Source: JAPOXR01 sp963664715 (GTDB lineage Bacteria; Pseudomonadota; Alphaproteobacteria; Rhodobacterales; Rhodobacteraceae). Taken from it: a DNA stretch of 64,000 bases. Below the pieces are notes generated by a model. That model was not told the DNA's origin. It made no database searches and saw only the letters and a program-made list of their open reading frames with translations. The stretch is from positions 248,001-312,000 of the forward strand of contig CAXXUY010000011.1 of assembly GCA_963664715.2 (NCBI GenBank), in the 5' to 3' direction. The number at the start of each line of letters is the position of its first letter. Within the stretch, counting starts at the first letter, position 1. Of this stretch, positions 1-8,056 are shown one piece after another. The position numbers and the translations under genes are program-made.

Positions 1-637
1 GGCCAGCCTCTGCTTCTGCCCCGCCTGCCACGCGCGTTCGGCTGATGGCGGGGTCGACACCGCCGCAGTGCGTGGCTGGGTTCGTGACACGGTGGACGGG
101 ACGTTGGAGGGTGCACCGCGTGAAATCATGGGATGGGAAACAATTGAAGCCGGCGCAGGCGGGCAGATGGCGGCGTATCTGCGCAGTCGCGAGACCGGTC
201 CGTCCTCGCTGACCGCCGAGGCTGCAGCTGCGCTGCGAGGTTCGGGAGATGTCCTGGTGGGCTGTCTCGATTTTGGACCGCTGTATCCGATGGGTCCGAA
301 CGGACGGCGCTGGCAGAACGGCATCGACCTCGAGCGCATCCTTGACCATATCGATGAAATTCATCCGACCTTTTACCAGACGGATCCCTCCATCCTGACC
401 AGGAGCATTTCCGCGTACACCGGCACTGTCGGGAAAACCGTAGCGCAGGTCCCCGCTCTCAGAGCCATACTGCCGCAGACCGCCGATGGCGCAGGTCTCG
501 CCGCGCAATGCGCCGCCGTCGCGCCGGTTGCAAGCGGCGTGAGCTTTTACAACTACAGCTTCATGGCCCGCCGCAACCTCGACTGGATTCGCGCGGCCGT
601 GGAAATCAATCCGCCGGCGAAAGGAGCTGGAGCATGA
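1..637 (+). CDS. C-terminal part of a protein of unknown function (5' end outside window)
   Basis: The reading frame is open from base 2, so the start lies upstream of the window. The visible part begins with a Cys-rich motif (LCFCPAC) and runs about 211 residues to a TGA that overlaps the next ATG (ATGA), showing translational coupling to the hydrolase downstream. The Cys cluster followed by mixed alpha/beta sequence (for example CLDFGPLYPMGPNGRRWQNG) resembles the distal part of a TIM-barrel or glycoside-hydrolase-like protein often found beside sugar ABC transporters. That is a resemblance only. The downstream UgpC-type ATPase suggests a sugar-related role. Confidence 0.6.
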   Translation, partial: ASLCFCPACHARSADGGVDTAAVRGWVRDTVDGTLEGAPREIMGWETIEAGAGGQMAAYLRSRETGPSSLTAEAAAALRGSGDVLVGCLDFGPLYPMGPNGRRWQNGIDLERILDHIDEIHPTFYQTDPSILTRSISAYTGTVGKTVAQVPALRAILPQTADGAGLAAQCAAVAPVASGVSFYNYSFMARRNLDWIRAAVEINPPAKGAGA

Positions 638-1380
638 CTGCCCCCGAAGTCGAGGTCATTATCAACCCTGTTTGCCTCCGGTTTCGTTGGCATCGCGACG
701 AACTCGTATATTTCTTCGCTGCCAGTCCGGAACAGCAGCTGGACCGGATGGAGGCGATGATAGGAGTGGTGCCCGGTCCTCAGCCGATTTTCCGAACCAA
801 TCTGGGGTTCCTTCCCGTAGCCTCAACAGTTCTAATCCGTGGCGAGCAGACGTTGCTGGTCGACCCCGGCAACCACCATATTGGTGCATACGCAATTCTG
901 TGGCACGCGCTGCAGAGCCGAGGACTGGACTATGACGACATTGACATGGTCGTCACCACTCACTGTCACACCGACCATGCTGCAGCCATCGTTCAACTTT
1001 CCGGGAAACCGTGGGTCCTTGGCGCGGGCGAACTGGACGAAATGGCGGGAATCGAGGGCCGGCCGATCGTCGAGGCCAAGAAATCGATGATGGCGAGCAC
1101 TACGGAAGTTGCGGACGAGACAGAACTGATGGCCGGCGTGACCGCAATCCCGACTCCCGGACACACGGCCGGGCATATCTCGCTTCTGGTTGAGACTGCC
1201 CAGGAGAAAGTCCTGGTAGCCGGCGATCTGACAATGATCGCCTCGGAATACCGGCATCGCTCCTTTTCGCATTGGTATTCCGAGGTGCAATTGTCACAGC
1301 TCAACGCCTCGCTCGACCGGGTTCAGGCACTTGCTCCGGACTTGGTGATACCAGGTCACGACCGGGCGTTCAGGCCCTGA
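634..1380 (+). CDS. MBL-fold metallo-hydrolase
   Basis: A 248-residue protein of the metallo-beta-lactamase superfamily. The zinc-binding signature HCHTDH lies near residue 110, a second metal histidine is in PTPGHTAGH, an Asp in VAGDLTM and a C-terminal His in IPGHD, so the usual binuclear site looks complete. The family hydrolyses esters, thioesters, lactones or lactams, and the substrate cannot be told here. I chose the ATG at 634 because it overlaps the upstream stop and follows an AAGGAGC-like ribosome site; the longer in-frame start at 508 would overlap the upstream gene by over 100 bases. It is followed after 10 bases by an ABC ATPase gene. Confidence 0.85.
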   Translation: MTAPEVEVIINPVCLRFRWHRDELVYFFAASPEQQLDRMEAMIGVVPGPQPIFRTNLGFLPVASTVLIRGEQTLLVDPGNHHIGAYAILWHALQSRGLDYDDIDMVVTTHCHTDHAAAIVQLSGKPWVLGAGELDEMAGIEGRPIVEAKKSMMASTTEVADETELMAGVTAIPTPGHTAGHISLLVETAQEKVLVAGDLTMIASEYRHRSFSHWYSEVQLSQLNASLDRVQALAPDLVIPGHDRAFRP

Positions 1381-1390
1381 GGAGGCGCCC

Positions 1391-2464
1391 ATGGCCTCGG
1401 TTGACATCGACGCTGTAGGCAAGCGGTTCGGCGCTGTTGACGCGCTCAAATCTGTCAGCATCCAGATCGCTGCAGGCGAATTTGTGGCTCTGGTTGGCCC
1501 GTCTGGTTGCGGCAAGTCGACACTCCTTCGGCTTATTGCCGGGCTGGATGACATAACCACGGGAGAGATCAGGATTGGCGGGGAGATCGTCAATGAACTA
1601 ACCCCAAGTGAGCGCAACATCGCGATGGTGTTTCAGAACTACGCACTCTACCCACATATGAGTGTGGCCGGAAATATGGGCTTCAGTCTGCGCATGCGTG
1701 GGGCAGCGGCCGACGCAATCAAGAACGCGGTGCATCGGGCGGCGGACATTTTGGGGCTCGTGGCGCTGCTTGAACGGCTTCCGGGTCAGCTGTCAGGCGG
1801 GCAACGCCAGAGGGTTGCCATGGGCCGGGCCATCGTGCGCGACTGCGATGTCTTCCTCTTCGACGAACCGCTGTCCAATCTCGATGCCCAACTGCGTGTG
1901 CAGATGCGCTCGGAAATCAAGACGCTGCACCAAGAACTCGGGAATACGATGATCTACGTCACGCATGATCAGATTGAGGCAATGACGATGGCCGACAGGA
2001 TCGTGGTGCTGCACGACGGCAATGTGGAGCAGGTCGGAATGCCGTTGGAACTCTATGACCGACCTTGCAACACCTTTGTTGCCAGGTTCATCGGCTCGCC
2101 CGCCATGAACCTGATCAGCGGGCTGCTGCAGCCGGATGGGAGCCCGTCGATACAACTGACAGATGGCGCCAGGCTGCCAGTTGCCGATCCGCCATCGGCT
2201 CTTGCGGGCAAGGTTGTGACCATGGGAATCCGTCCCGAGCACATTGAAATCTCGCCTGAAGGACTTCAGGCACGGGTGCTCCTCGTGGAGCCGACGGGGA
2301 GCGGCACACACCTCTTGCTGGAGTCCGGTGGCTGCAAGCTGCTCTGTGTGCTGCAGGAGCGTCTTGATGTCGCATCGGGTTCAGAGATCGCGATGAAGGT
2401 CGATCCCGGAAATGTTCACTGGTTCGATGCCGACACAGGTCGGCGCTTAGAGTCAGAAGGATAG
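1391..2464 (+). CDS. UgpC/MalK-type carbohydrate ABC transporter ATPase
   Basis: A 357-residue ATPase of the CUT1 class that energises sugar or glycerol-3-phosphate importers. Visible motifs in order are Walker A GPSGCGKST, Q-loop MVFQNYALYPHMS, signature LSGGQRQRVAMGRA, Walker B DVFLFDEPLSNLD and the H-loop VTHDQIEAM. After about residue 235 comes the regulatory OB/TOBE region (MGIRPEHIEI) typical of MalK and UgpC, and the length fits that subfamily. A ribosome site (GGAGGCGCCC) precedes the ATG. Partner permeases and binding protein are not in the window and presumably lie upstream. The gene is the last of its operon. Confidence 0.93.
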   Translation: MASVDIDAVGKRFGAVDALKSVSIQIAAGEFVALVGPSGCGKSTLLRLIAGLDDITTGEIRIGGEIVNELTPSERNIAMVFQNYALYPHMSVAGNMGFSLRMRGAAADAIKNAVHRAADILGLVALLERLPGQLSGGQRQRVAMGRAIVRDCDVFLFDEPLSNLDAQLRVQMRSEIKTLHQELGNTMIYVTHDQIEAMTMADRIVVLHDGNVEQVGMPLELYDRPCNTFVARFIGSPAMNLISGLLQPDGSPSIQLTDGARLPVADPPSALAGKVVTMGIRPEHIEISPEGLQARVLLVEPTGSGTHLLLESGGCKLLCVLQERLDVASGSEIAMKVDPGNVHWFDADTGRRLESEG

Positions 2465-3172
2465 GGTCAGAAGGTGGCTCACGTACAATGTGGGCCGAAT
2501 TCTCCGTGCCCCACCCTGTTCGCAGTTTGCGTTACTGATCTGTCCATTGGTTGCGTGTTCGCTCCTTTCCTGCAAGTCAGACTTGCGAATACCCGGCATT
2601 CTTCCTTGAGATTGTCTCATCCTGTATTTTGCGGCCACGAAGCAAGGTGTGCCAGCGGTTGGCTGCTTTCAAGAACGGCAAGTCACTGAAAATGGGCAGC
2701 CGGGTCAGGCAGATCATGGTTGCGGACGGCAATCCGTGCGGGCCACTTTCATTCAACCGACAAGAACCCGATGAAAAAACGGAACCTGCCAACACGGCAA
2801 TCGGAATACCCCGGGACTCCAGTGCCGGCCAAGCATAGTTCGACAGCAGACACTCTGCCTGGGAAAGAAGACAGCTCAATGATTCCCGGACCAATCCGGT
2901 TTCCGGGCGATTCGGCGTCGGCCTGAACCGGGAAATCCACAGCGCTGCCCGACACGTTAATCCGAAAAACAACAACAGGTTCGGGAGCGTGCGGAAAGAT
3001 CCCTCGCACCGGCTCCGATTTGCGCGGCACAGGGGATTTGTTTCCCGGTTGCTGAAACAGGTGGACAGGCTGCGCCCTGCGCGCGCCCGGGGAGGATTAT
3101 GGCATCGAGCAAGGGTCGCCGGTGCGGGCCAAGCCGGTCGAGCGGTGCGTCGCGGCCAAGATACTGTGGTAT
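2465..3172. other. 708-bp stretch with no convincing gene
   Basis: No frame on either strand gives a protein with recognisable motifs. The longer open frames are Arg/Pro-rich and low in conserved-looking sequence. It separates the sugar-type operon from the RES toxin region and may be a relic or simple intergenic DNA. Confidence 0.5.
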
Positions 3173-3808
3173 TCAGATTGTCAGGGTGATGCCCCGCAGC
3201 CGACCTTCGGCTCTGACGTCCTTCAGGAATGACTTGTCGGTCGATCCGTCGCGCGAGAGAACTGCCGTGAAGTCGTTCTCGACGACGCGATCGCCGAAGA
3301 AGAGGCAAGCGTCGTCGGGGTCGCACTGGTTGGAGGTCCAGACGAGACCGTCGGCGTCCGGAATGTCACGATGGATAGCCTTGGCCCAAAGGACGGTCTG
3401 ACCAAACAGTACTGGACTCGAAGTGATCAGTTCCCTCCGCGAAATACCCCGGTTGCCCAAGGTTACGTTGCGCAGTTCGACAGGACGCAGGGTGCGGTTT
3501 GTGCAAAGCAACGAATGCGTCCGAATGTACAGTTCGTTGGGACGTACCGTCTTTGTTTTGGCATTTGCAGGAACGTCGTGGAATATCGTCTCATGGATTG
3601 CCGCAGGGAGCGTGGTGCTCGCATAGAGGGAGGGCACGGGTGATCCGTTGGCGTCGTTGAACGGGGCGAAGCGTGTCTGCCCACCCCGGCCCGGGTTGAA
3701 CTCCGCCGCCCTGAAGGTCGTTCGATGGACGCGATGGAGTTCAGTACCTCGGGACAGGACAGAAAATCTCGGGTTCGTGAGCGGGGACGGCGGATTACGG
3801 ATCGCCAT
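3173..3808 (-). CDS. RES-domain toxin (NAD+-degrading family)
   Basis: A 211-residue protein with the RES fold, whose members act as toxins by breaking down NAD+. Typical elements are HRVH near residue 25, FNPGRGGQTRFAP near 38-50, SLYASTTLPAAIHETIFHD around 60-78 with the conserved Tyr-Ala-Ser and Glu, and a C-terminal GLVWTSNQ plus DDACLFFGDR segment. I chose the ATG at 3808 (MAIRNPP) because the in-frame extension to 3940 overlaps the toxin-binding end of the upstream antitoxin frame and is Arg-rich. The gene sits just downstream of, and overlapping, the antitoxin-like gene, the standard antitoxin-then-toxin order. Function is from family knowledge. Confidence 0.75.
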   Translation of the reverse strand: MAIRNPPSPLTNPRFSVLSRGTELHRVHRTTFRAAEFNPGRGGQTRFAPFNDANGSPVPSLYASTTLPAAIHETIFHDVPANAKTKTVRPNELYIRTHSLLCTNRTLRPVELRNVTLGNRGISRRELITSSPVLFGQTVLWAKAIHRDIPDADGLVWTSNQCDPDDACLFFGDRVVENDFTAVLSRDGSTDKSFLKDVRAEGRLRGITLTI

Positions 3809-4503
3809 CGTTTCCCGACGGCGGGATCTTGCAGGCGGTCGGCTGCATTCAGGACACCGTCCTCGTCGCCGAGCGCTTCTTCGGGTGACCTTCCGTCGAG
3901 CCAGCCATTGCCTGACCGGAACCAGAACGCGATCTGCCACGGCGTCATGTCGGCGGGCAGACGCCTTAACAACTGCTTGACGACGGGCAGCGGATGGCCG
4001 TCGGCGAATTGGAAGCAGGGAAACAGTTGAGCGCGGCCGTTGCGCACCGCAAAGACCCTTTTTTCACGTCTCCATCGAGAGGCCGGTTCGCTAGGGTTGT
4101 TCAACAGCGAGCCGTGCATGAGCTTGTGGATATTGGCTGCAGTGAAAGTCGGCACCTCGCGGAGGTACTGCGCGCGCAACCCGGCATTGTCCTGCTCGAG
4201 TTCCCCATCAACCTCGGCTCGTTCCTCGCCTTGGAGATACATGTCGACAAGCGCCTCGATATTGCGTTCGGTCAATTCCTTTCGGCGCTGCGCGACGATG
4301 CGCCCAGCCATGGCTGCGGTCGCTCGCATGACCGCAGCTTCCTGTTTGGAATCGGCGCCGATCAGAATCCATCGTTGCAGTCGTTGCTGCTTGCCCCGCA
4401 AAATATTGCGTGCCTTGATTTTCTCTTGCAATCGAGCAGGGAACCCTTCGACTTCGTCTGGTGTCAGCTCGACCGCATGAGTGGTTTCCGGCAACTCGGC
4501 CAT
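3463..4503 (-). CDS. RES-partner antitoxin with abnormally long, frame-extended C-terminus
   Basis: The first 240 or so residues look like a RES-partner antitoxin: an alpha-helical N-terminus (residues about 10-110) and a C-terminal toxin-binding segment with PLPVVKQLLRRLP, TPWQIAFWF and GWLDGRSPEEAL. After DRLQDPAVG (near base 3810) the frame runs on for about 110 Arg/Ser-rich residues antiparallel to nothing but in a shifted frame over the RES gene. A one-base shift at that point would give a stop (TAA) a few codons inside the RES start, the usual coupled arrangement. This suggests a recent single-base indel. The protein may still work or may be mis-terminated. Start ATG at 4503 follows the operator described below. 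Confidence 0.6.
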   Translation of the reverse strand: MAELPETTHAVELTPDEVEGFPARLQEKIKARNILRGKQQRLQRWILIGADSKQEAAVMRATAAMAGRIVAQRRKELTERNIEALVDMYLQGEERAEVDGELEQDNAGLRAQYLREVPTFTAANIHKLMHGSLLNNPSEPASRWRREKRVFAVRNGRAQLFPCFQFADGHPLPVVKQLLRRLPADMTPWQIAFWFRSGNGWLDGRSPEEALGDEDGVLNAADRLQDPAVGKRWRSVIRRPRSRTRDFLSCPEVLNSIASIERPSGRRSSTRAGVGRHASPRSTTPTDHPCPPSMRAPRSLRQSMRRYSTTFLQMPKQRRYVPTNCTFGRIRCFAQTAPCVLSNCAT

Positions 4504-4517
4504 GATCTTGTCCGGAA

Positions 4518-4558
4518 CGTGAGTTTGAAGTCAGAATGCATATATATTGAAACTCACG
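4518..4558 (-). promoter_or_regulatory. Palindromic operator/promoter upstream of antitoxin-RES pair
   Basis: Perfect 9-bp inverted arms (CGTGAGTTT at 4518-4526, AAACTCACG at 4550-4558) flank an AT-rich core containing TATATATT. It lies 15 bases upstream of the antitoxin start. The layout fits an operator for autorepression by the antitoxin over a -10-like element. Function is inferred. Confidence 0.55.
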
Positions 4559-4677
4559 AGGTGTCAGTCCAGATATCTGGGTCTTGACCGTGCCGGGCTC
4601 CGCTTTCGTTCGGCATAGGCTCTTCATCCCTGTTTGGTTAGCAAAATCAAGAAGTGGACGTGTTTATCAATTCCCAA

Positions 4678-4953
4678 TCAGCGCGCTGAACGACAAGGGG
4701 TAGAGTCAGGTCGTTCGACCCTTCTGGTCTGAGCCCCGCCTCCGCCGCACCCGGCGATGCGGTCGAAGTATTTCGGCTCGTTGATGCTGATCACCGAACC
4801 GTCCCGCCGCCAGCGGCAACGGTCGGTCGGGTCCTGCCGGTACCCCGATAGCGGCGCCACCTCGACCAAGGGGCGTGTCCTCACCTCGTCAGCCAGGCGC
4901 CGAAAACCGTCATCCCACCTTCCACCCATCATGCCTTCTCCCAAGACCTGCAC
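4678..4953 (-). pseudogene. Fragment of a DUF3991/TOPRIM-type plasmid protein
   Basis: The 91-residue frame contains LSGYRQDPTDRCRWRRDG, then SVISINEPKYFDRIAGCGGGG. This matches my memory of the N-terminal zinc-finger-like part of DUF3991/TOPRIM proteins found with relaxases on plasmids and conjugative islands, where the text continues GGGGAIDLV. Here it breaks right after the glycine run into unrelated sequence, so only the first 70 or so family residues remain. It supports the idea that this patch came from a mobilisable element, as do the mobile mystery genes that follow. Confidence 0.45.
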
Positions 4954-5158
4954 ACGCCGGGCAGGCTACCTGGAAGGAAAGATTGAACAAGCCGGGTCAT
5001 GTGTGGACGCCGATGGCGGGTCTATCTTGAGCTTGCATTGACAGACGCGCTTCCAGGAGCGGGCGTTTGAGCTTCTCGATGCCGATCCGGGGAATGGTGT
5101 TTACAGTACATTGACAGCTTGAAAGGCCAAAGTGCCCGTTATTGATGCATCAAATCAA

Positions 5159-5325
5159 ATGGTTGTGTTCCTTAAGCCCGATGAAGTTCCGGGTATGTCG
5201 AGCGGTTGGTGACGGACTTGCGGGGCTTGCTGAAAGAAGACGCGAATTACAACGCGCTGAACGATCAATTGCAGATGAGCTTGAGCTTAGCGAAGGCCGT
5301 CGAAGAGAGGTTGAGGCGATGTTAG
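5159..5325 (+). pseudogene. Frameshifted relic of an unrecognised short gene
   Basis: Two overlapping frames join into one plausible protein: KPDEVPGMS in the frame from 5159, then from 5200 ERLVTDLRGLLKEDANYNAL and DQLQMSLSLAKAVEERLR before a TAG at 5323. The amphipathic helical composition looks coding while each frame alone is broken. I do not recognise the family. The position between the DUF3991 fragment and MmpA suggests a mobilisation-gene leftover. The rest of 4504-5500 holds no other gene that I can support. Confidence 0.35.
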
Positions 5326-5378
5326 AGGCGCGCGAGGTGGAAGCAGAGCGTGGGCTGACCCACGGGTCGTGAGCATAC

Positions 5379-5428
5379 TTCGCCATACTATGATATGGCG
5401 AATCGATATAATTTACCATAATGTGGTA
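5379..5428 (+). promoter_or_regulatory. AT-rich operator region upstream of mmpA
   Basis: A perfect 9-bp inverted repeat (TTCGCCATA 5379-5387, TATGGCGAA 5394-5402) is followed by a shorter one (TACCA 5414-5418, TGGTA 5424-5428). The block is markedly AT-richer than its surroundings, and -10-like hexamers (TACAAT, TATACT) occur at 5463-5473, just upstream of the HTH gene. This suggests autoregulation by MmpA. Confidence 0.5.
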
Positions 5429-5500
5429 TTGCGATATCTACATTAGTGCCATAACCTGCTATTACAATATACTGCACTATACAAACCCATAGGTTGGCAA

Positions 5501-5962
5501 ATGTCCGTTTCACGCGCAAAACAGCGGCAAGCCGAAGGCAGGATCAATCAGGCCGGACAGATGGCCAAGGCCCTCGCCAAGCCACTCGGCGGTTGGATCG
5601 CCACCTTCCAGGAAGCGATCGGCATGAACGCGCCCGCGCTGGCCGAGCGCCTGGGTGTCTCTCGGAACAGCGTCTACAGCTCGATCCAGAACGAACAGAC
5701 CGGGACGATCTCCTTGAATCAACTCGACAAGATGGCCGAGGCCATGGGCGGCAAGCTTGTCTACGCGATCATCCCGCGCGAAGGACCGGTCGAAAAGATC
5801 GTCATGGCCCAGGCCCGCAAGAAGGCGAGACGCATTATCCAGCGCACCCGTGCGCACATGGCCTTGGAAGAGCAGACCGAAGGCCTGCGCAGCCAGGAAG
5901 AGATGATCGAGGAACTGGCGAGCGAAATCGCGCGCGAGATGTCGAAGGATTTCTGGAAGTGA
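5501..5962 (+). CDS. Mobile mystery protein A, HTH regulator/antitoxin-like
   Basis: A 153-residue protein matching mobile mystery protein A (TIGR02612 type). An N-terminal helical region (residues 1-40, ending in PLGGWIATFQEAIGMN) is followed by a Cro/CI helix-turn-helix (residues about 43-85: ALAERLGVSRNSVYSSIQNE, then LNQLDKMAEAMGGKLVYAIIP). The C-terminus is a charged helix. The family is nearly always paired with a Fic protein, as here, with the stop overlapping the next GTG by three bases. It is probably the antidote or repressor of the pair. The AT-rich palindromes just upstream are candidate binding sites. Confidence 0.85.
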   Translation: MSVSRAKQRQAEGRINQAGQMAKALAKPLGGWIATFQEAIGMNAPALAERLGVSRNSVYSSIQNEQTGTISLNQLDKMAEAMGGKLVYAIIPREGPVEKIVMAQARKKARRIIQRTRAHMALEEQTEGLRSQEEMIEELASEIAREMSKDFWK

Positions 5963-6564
5963 CCCTTGAACTGCATGAACCCGCCGGCGCGACCCCGCTC
6001 ACGCCCGACGAGTTGCTTGGCCTCAAGGCCAAGCACATCACCACGCGCGGCGAGCTTAACGAACTAGAAGGCGCGAATATCATCGAAGGCCTGACCTGGC
6101 TGGAACGGCGGCCCAGGTCCTTCGATGTCCTGACCGACGATGCCGCGCGCGAAGTCCACAAGCAACTGTTCGGCAAAGTATGGGACTGGGCAGGCATCTA
6201 CCGGCAGACCGAAAAGAACATCGGCGTACTGGTCTGGCACGTCTCGACCGAGATGCGCTCCTGCCTCGACGACGCCCGATACTGGCGCGAGAATGGCACC
6301 TACGAGCCGCTGGAAGCCACCGCACGCTTCCACCACAAGCTGGTTTGGATCCACCCCTTCGCGAATGGCAACGGACGCTGGGCGCGGATCATGGCAGATG
6401 CCTACCTAAACAGGATCGACCCCGATGTTTTCCTCGATTGGTCCGGTGGCAGGACACTGACCGCCATAAGCGATCATCGTGCTCGATACATTGCGGCACT
6501 GCGGGCGGCGGATGGGTATGAGTTTGAGGCGCTGATTGAATTGATCAAAGAGATTGCCACCTAG
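5959..6564 (+). CDS. Mobile mystery protein B, Fic-domain protein
   Basis: A 201-residue Fic protein starting at a GTG that overlaps the mmpA stop (GTGA). The Fic core motif is HPFANGNGRWAR at residues 132-143. Compared with the canonical HxFx(D/E)GNGRxxR, the metal-binding acid is replaced by Asn, so chemistry may differ from standard AMPylation; from memory Asn also occurs in other MmpB proteins. The preceding ITTRGELNELEGANI segment matches MmpB proteins. The last codon, TAG at 6562-6564, is shared with the IS630 target site CTAG, so the insertion lies exactly at the 3' end of this gene and leaves it intact. A toxin or effector role is inferred from the family. Confidence 0.87.
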   Translation: MTLELHEPAGATPLTPDELLGLKAKHITTRGELNELEGANIIEGLTWLERRPRSFDVLTDDAAREVHKQLFGKVWDWAGIYRQTEKNIGVLVWHVSTEMRSCLDDARYWRENGTYEPLEATARFHHKLVWIHPFANGNGRWARIMADAYLNRIDPDVFLDWSGGRTLTAISDHRARYIAALRAADGYEFEALIELIKEIAT

Positions 6565-6587
6565 TGTCTTGTCACAGTGATTTTGAC
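6564..6587 (+). repeat. Left terminal inverted repeat of the IS630-family element
   Basis: Matches 23 of 24 positions with the complement of 11840-11863. The single difference is T versus C at position 15. The preceding bases CTA complete the CTAG target. Confidence 0.85.
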
Positions 6588-6601
6588 GGATTGAGGCGTT
6601 G

Positions 6602-6871
6602 TCATTTCAGCATCGGCAGGCTGTCTGGATCAACGAGCACCCGGATACTTCGGGGCTTGCCCGGGATGCGTTCGATCAACCGGGCACGGTCAAGATTGAG
6701 AACCATCTGGTGCACGGTCGGCGGGGTGACGCCGAAGTACCTCTGCATGTCGGCCTCGGCCGGTGGCCTGCGGTTGATTTTCGTATAGGAATGAATGAAT
6801 GCCAGGTACTGGCCCTGCTTTTCAGTGAACCCGGTATGCGGGGGGTGGCGCGGCGCAGCAGTCTGATTCAT
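6602..6871 (-). CDS. LexA-type winged-helix DNA-binding protein, IS passenger
   Basis: An 89-residue protein consisting of only the LexA N-terminal winged helix: FTEKQGQYLAFIHSYTK (residues 14-30), PPAEADMQRYFGVTPPTVHQ as the recognition helix-turn-helix, and MVLNLDRARLIERIPGKPRS as the wing. There is no S24 protease domain, so it cannot self-cleave like LexA. It lies inside the left end of the IS630 element and points away from the transposase gene, whose 5' end it nearly meets. I chose ATG 6871 (MNQTAAPRH) over the upstream 6907 start, which would overlap the transposase. A role in controlling transposase expression is inferred. Confidence 0.72.
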   Translation of the reverse strand: MNQTAAPRHPPHTGFTEKQGQYLAFIHSYTKINRRPPAEADMQRYFGVTPPTVHQMVLNLDRARLIERIPGKPRSIRVLVDPDSLPMLK

Positions 6872-6875
6872 CAGC

Positions 6876-7988
6876 GTGTCCAACAAAACGGAGGCACTGA
6901 CGAACATACGCTATCGAGTGGAACTTCACCAATCGGAACGTGACGAGTTGAAGGCCCTGCTCGCCAGCGGGAAAAAGCTGATCCGGCGACTGAAGCGGGC
7001 ACAGATCCTCATGGCTGCAGATCAAGGGGCATCTGGTGCGGAGATTGCCGAGTGCGTGGTCTGCGGCATGTCGACTGTCACACGGACCAGGCGAGGTTTC
7101 GTCGAGGGAAGCCTGGAGTTGGCCCTCTGCGAGGCACCACGATCCGCGGCGGCACGCAAGCTCACCGGCAGGCAGGAAGCGCTGCTGGTCGCAACCGCCT
7201 GCTCGAAACAACCGATCGGGCGTGCCTGCTGGACCCTTGAATTGCTGTGCGGTGAAATGGTCCGCCTCACCGAACACGAGAACCTCTCGAGCGAGACCGT
7301 GCACCGGCGTCTTTCAAAGAACGGTCTCAAGCCATGGCGCAAGGACATGTGGTGCATTCCCAAGCTCGACGCCGCATTCGTTGCCGCCATGGAGGATGTT
7401 CTCGACCTCTACAGTGAAACTCCCGATCCGGACCGTCCCGTGGTCCGCCTTGACGAAAGCTCCGTGCAGTTGATCGGCGAGACCCGGACCCCGGTTCCTG
7501 CCAGACCCGGACAACCCCGGCGTTTCGACTACGAGTACCGGAGAAACGGCACCGCAAACCTCTCCCTCCTCCTCGATGCCCATCAGGGCTGGCGCAAGGT
7601 CAAGGTCACCGAACGCCGAACTGCGGCCGATTTCGCCGCCTGCATGCGGGATCCCGGTGACTTGCACTTCCCCGAAGCCGAGAAGATCAGGGTCGTGCTC
7701 GACAACCTCTCGACCCACACGCCGGCCGCACTCTACACCGCCCTGCCGGCCCAGGACGCACGGCGCATCCTGCGCCGGATCGAGTTTCACCAAACACCGA
7801 AGCACGCCAGCTGGCTCAACATGGTCGAGATCGAGATTGGCGTTCTGCAACGCCAGTGTCTTGGCCGACGCATCACCGACCGGGCAACGCACGAAGCCGA
7901 GATCGCGGCGTGGGAGACGCAGAGGAACCAAAGCCAGGCACGCACCAACTGGATGTTCACGACCGCAAACGCCCGGGACAAGCTGGCG
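6876..7988 (+). pseudogene. IS630-family transposase, interrupted near its 3' end
   Basis: The main part (about 371 codons) of a DDE transposase of the IS630/Tc1 group. An N-terminal HTH region (RYRVELHQSERDELKALLAS, then LKRAQILMAADQG) precedes the catalytic core: first Asp in VVRLDESSVQL (about residue 193), second in VVLDNLSTHTP (about 276), Glu in HASWLNMVEIEIG (about 318). At codon GCG 7986-7988 the gene meets the Tn3-type transposon; the frame then runs on into unrelated sequence to 8135. The true 3' end lies at 11795-11866. The start is uncertain: GTG 6876, or CTG 6897 next to a GGAGG. Confidence 0.85.
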
Positions 7989-8022
7989 GCATCGCATGAT
8001 TTGTACGCTGAATTACTCCAAG
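7985..8022 (+). repeat. Left 38-bp terminal inverted repeat of the Tn3-family transposon
   Basis: Begins GGCGGCATCGCATGATTTGT and ends with CCAAG. It mismatches the right repeat at positions 4, 5, 21, 22, 27, 33 and 35 only. Confidence 0.8.
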
Positions 8023-8056
8023 GAAGAACGAGCCATGAACACCCTGCTTTGGACAT

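Noticed and set aside
2577..3326. 249-residue minus-strand frame extending the RES toxin region
   Set aside because: It is in another frame than the RES gene, Arg-rich and without motifs.
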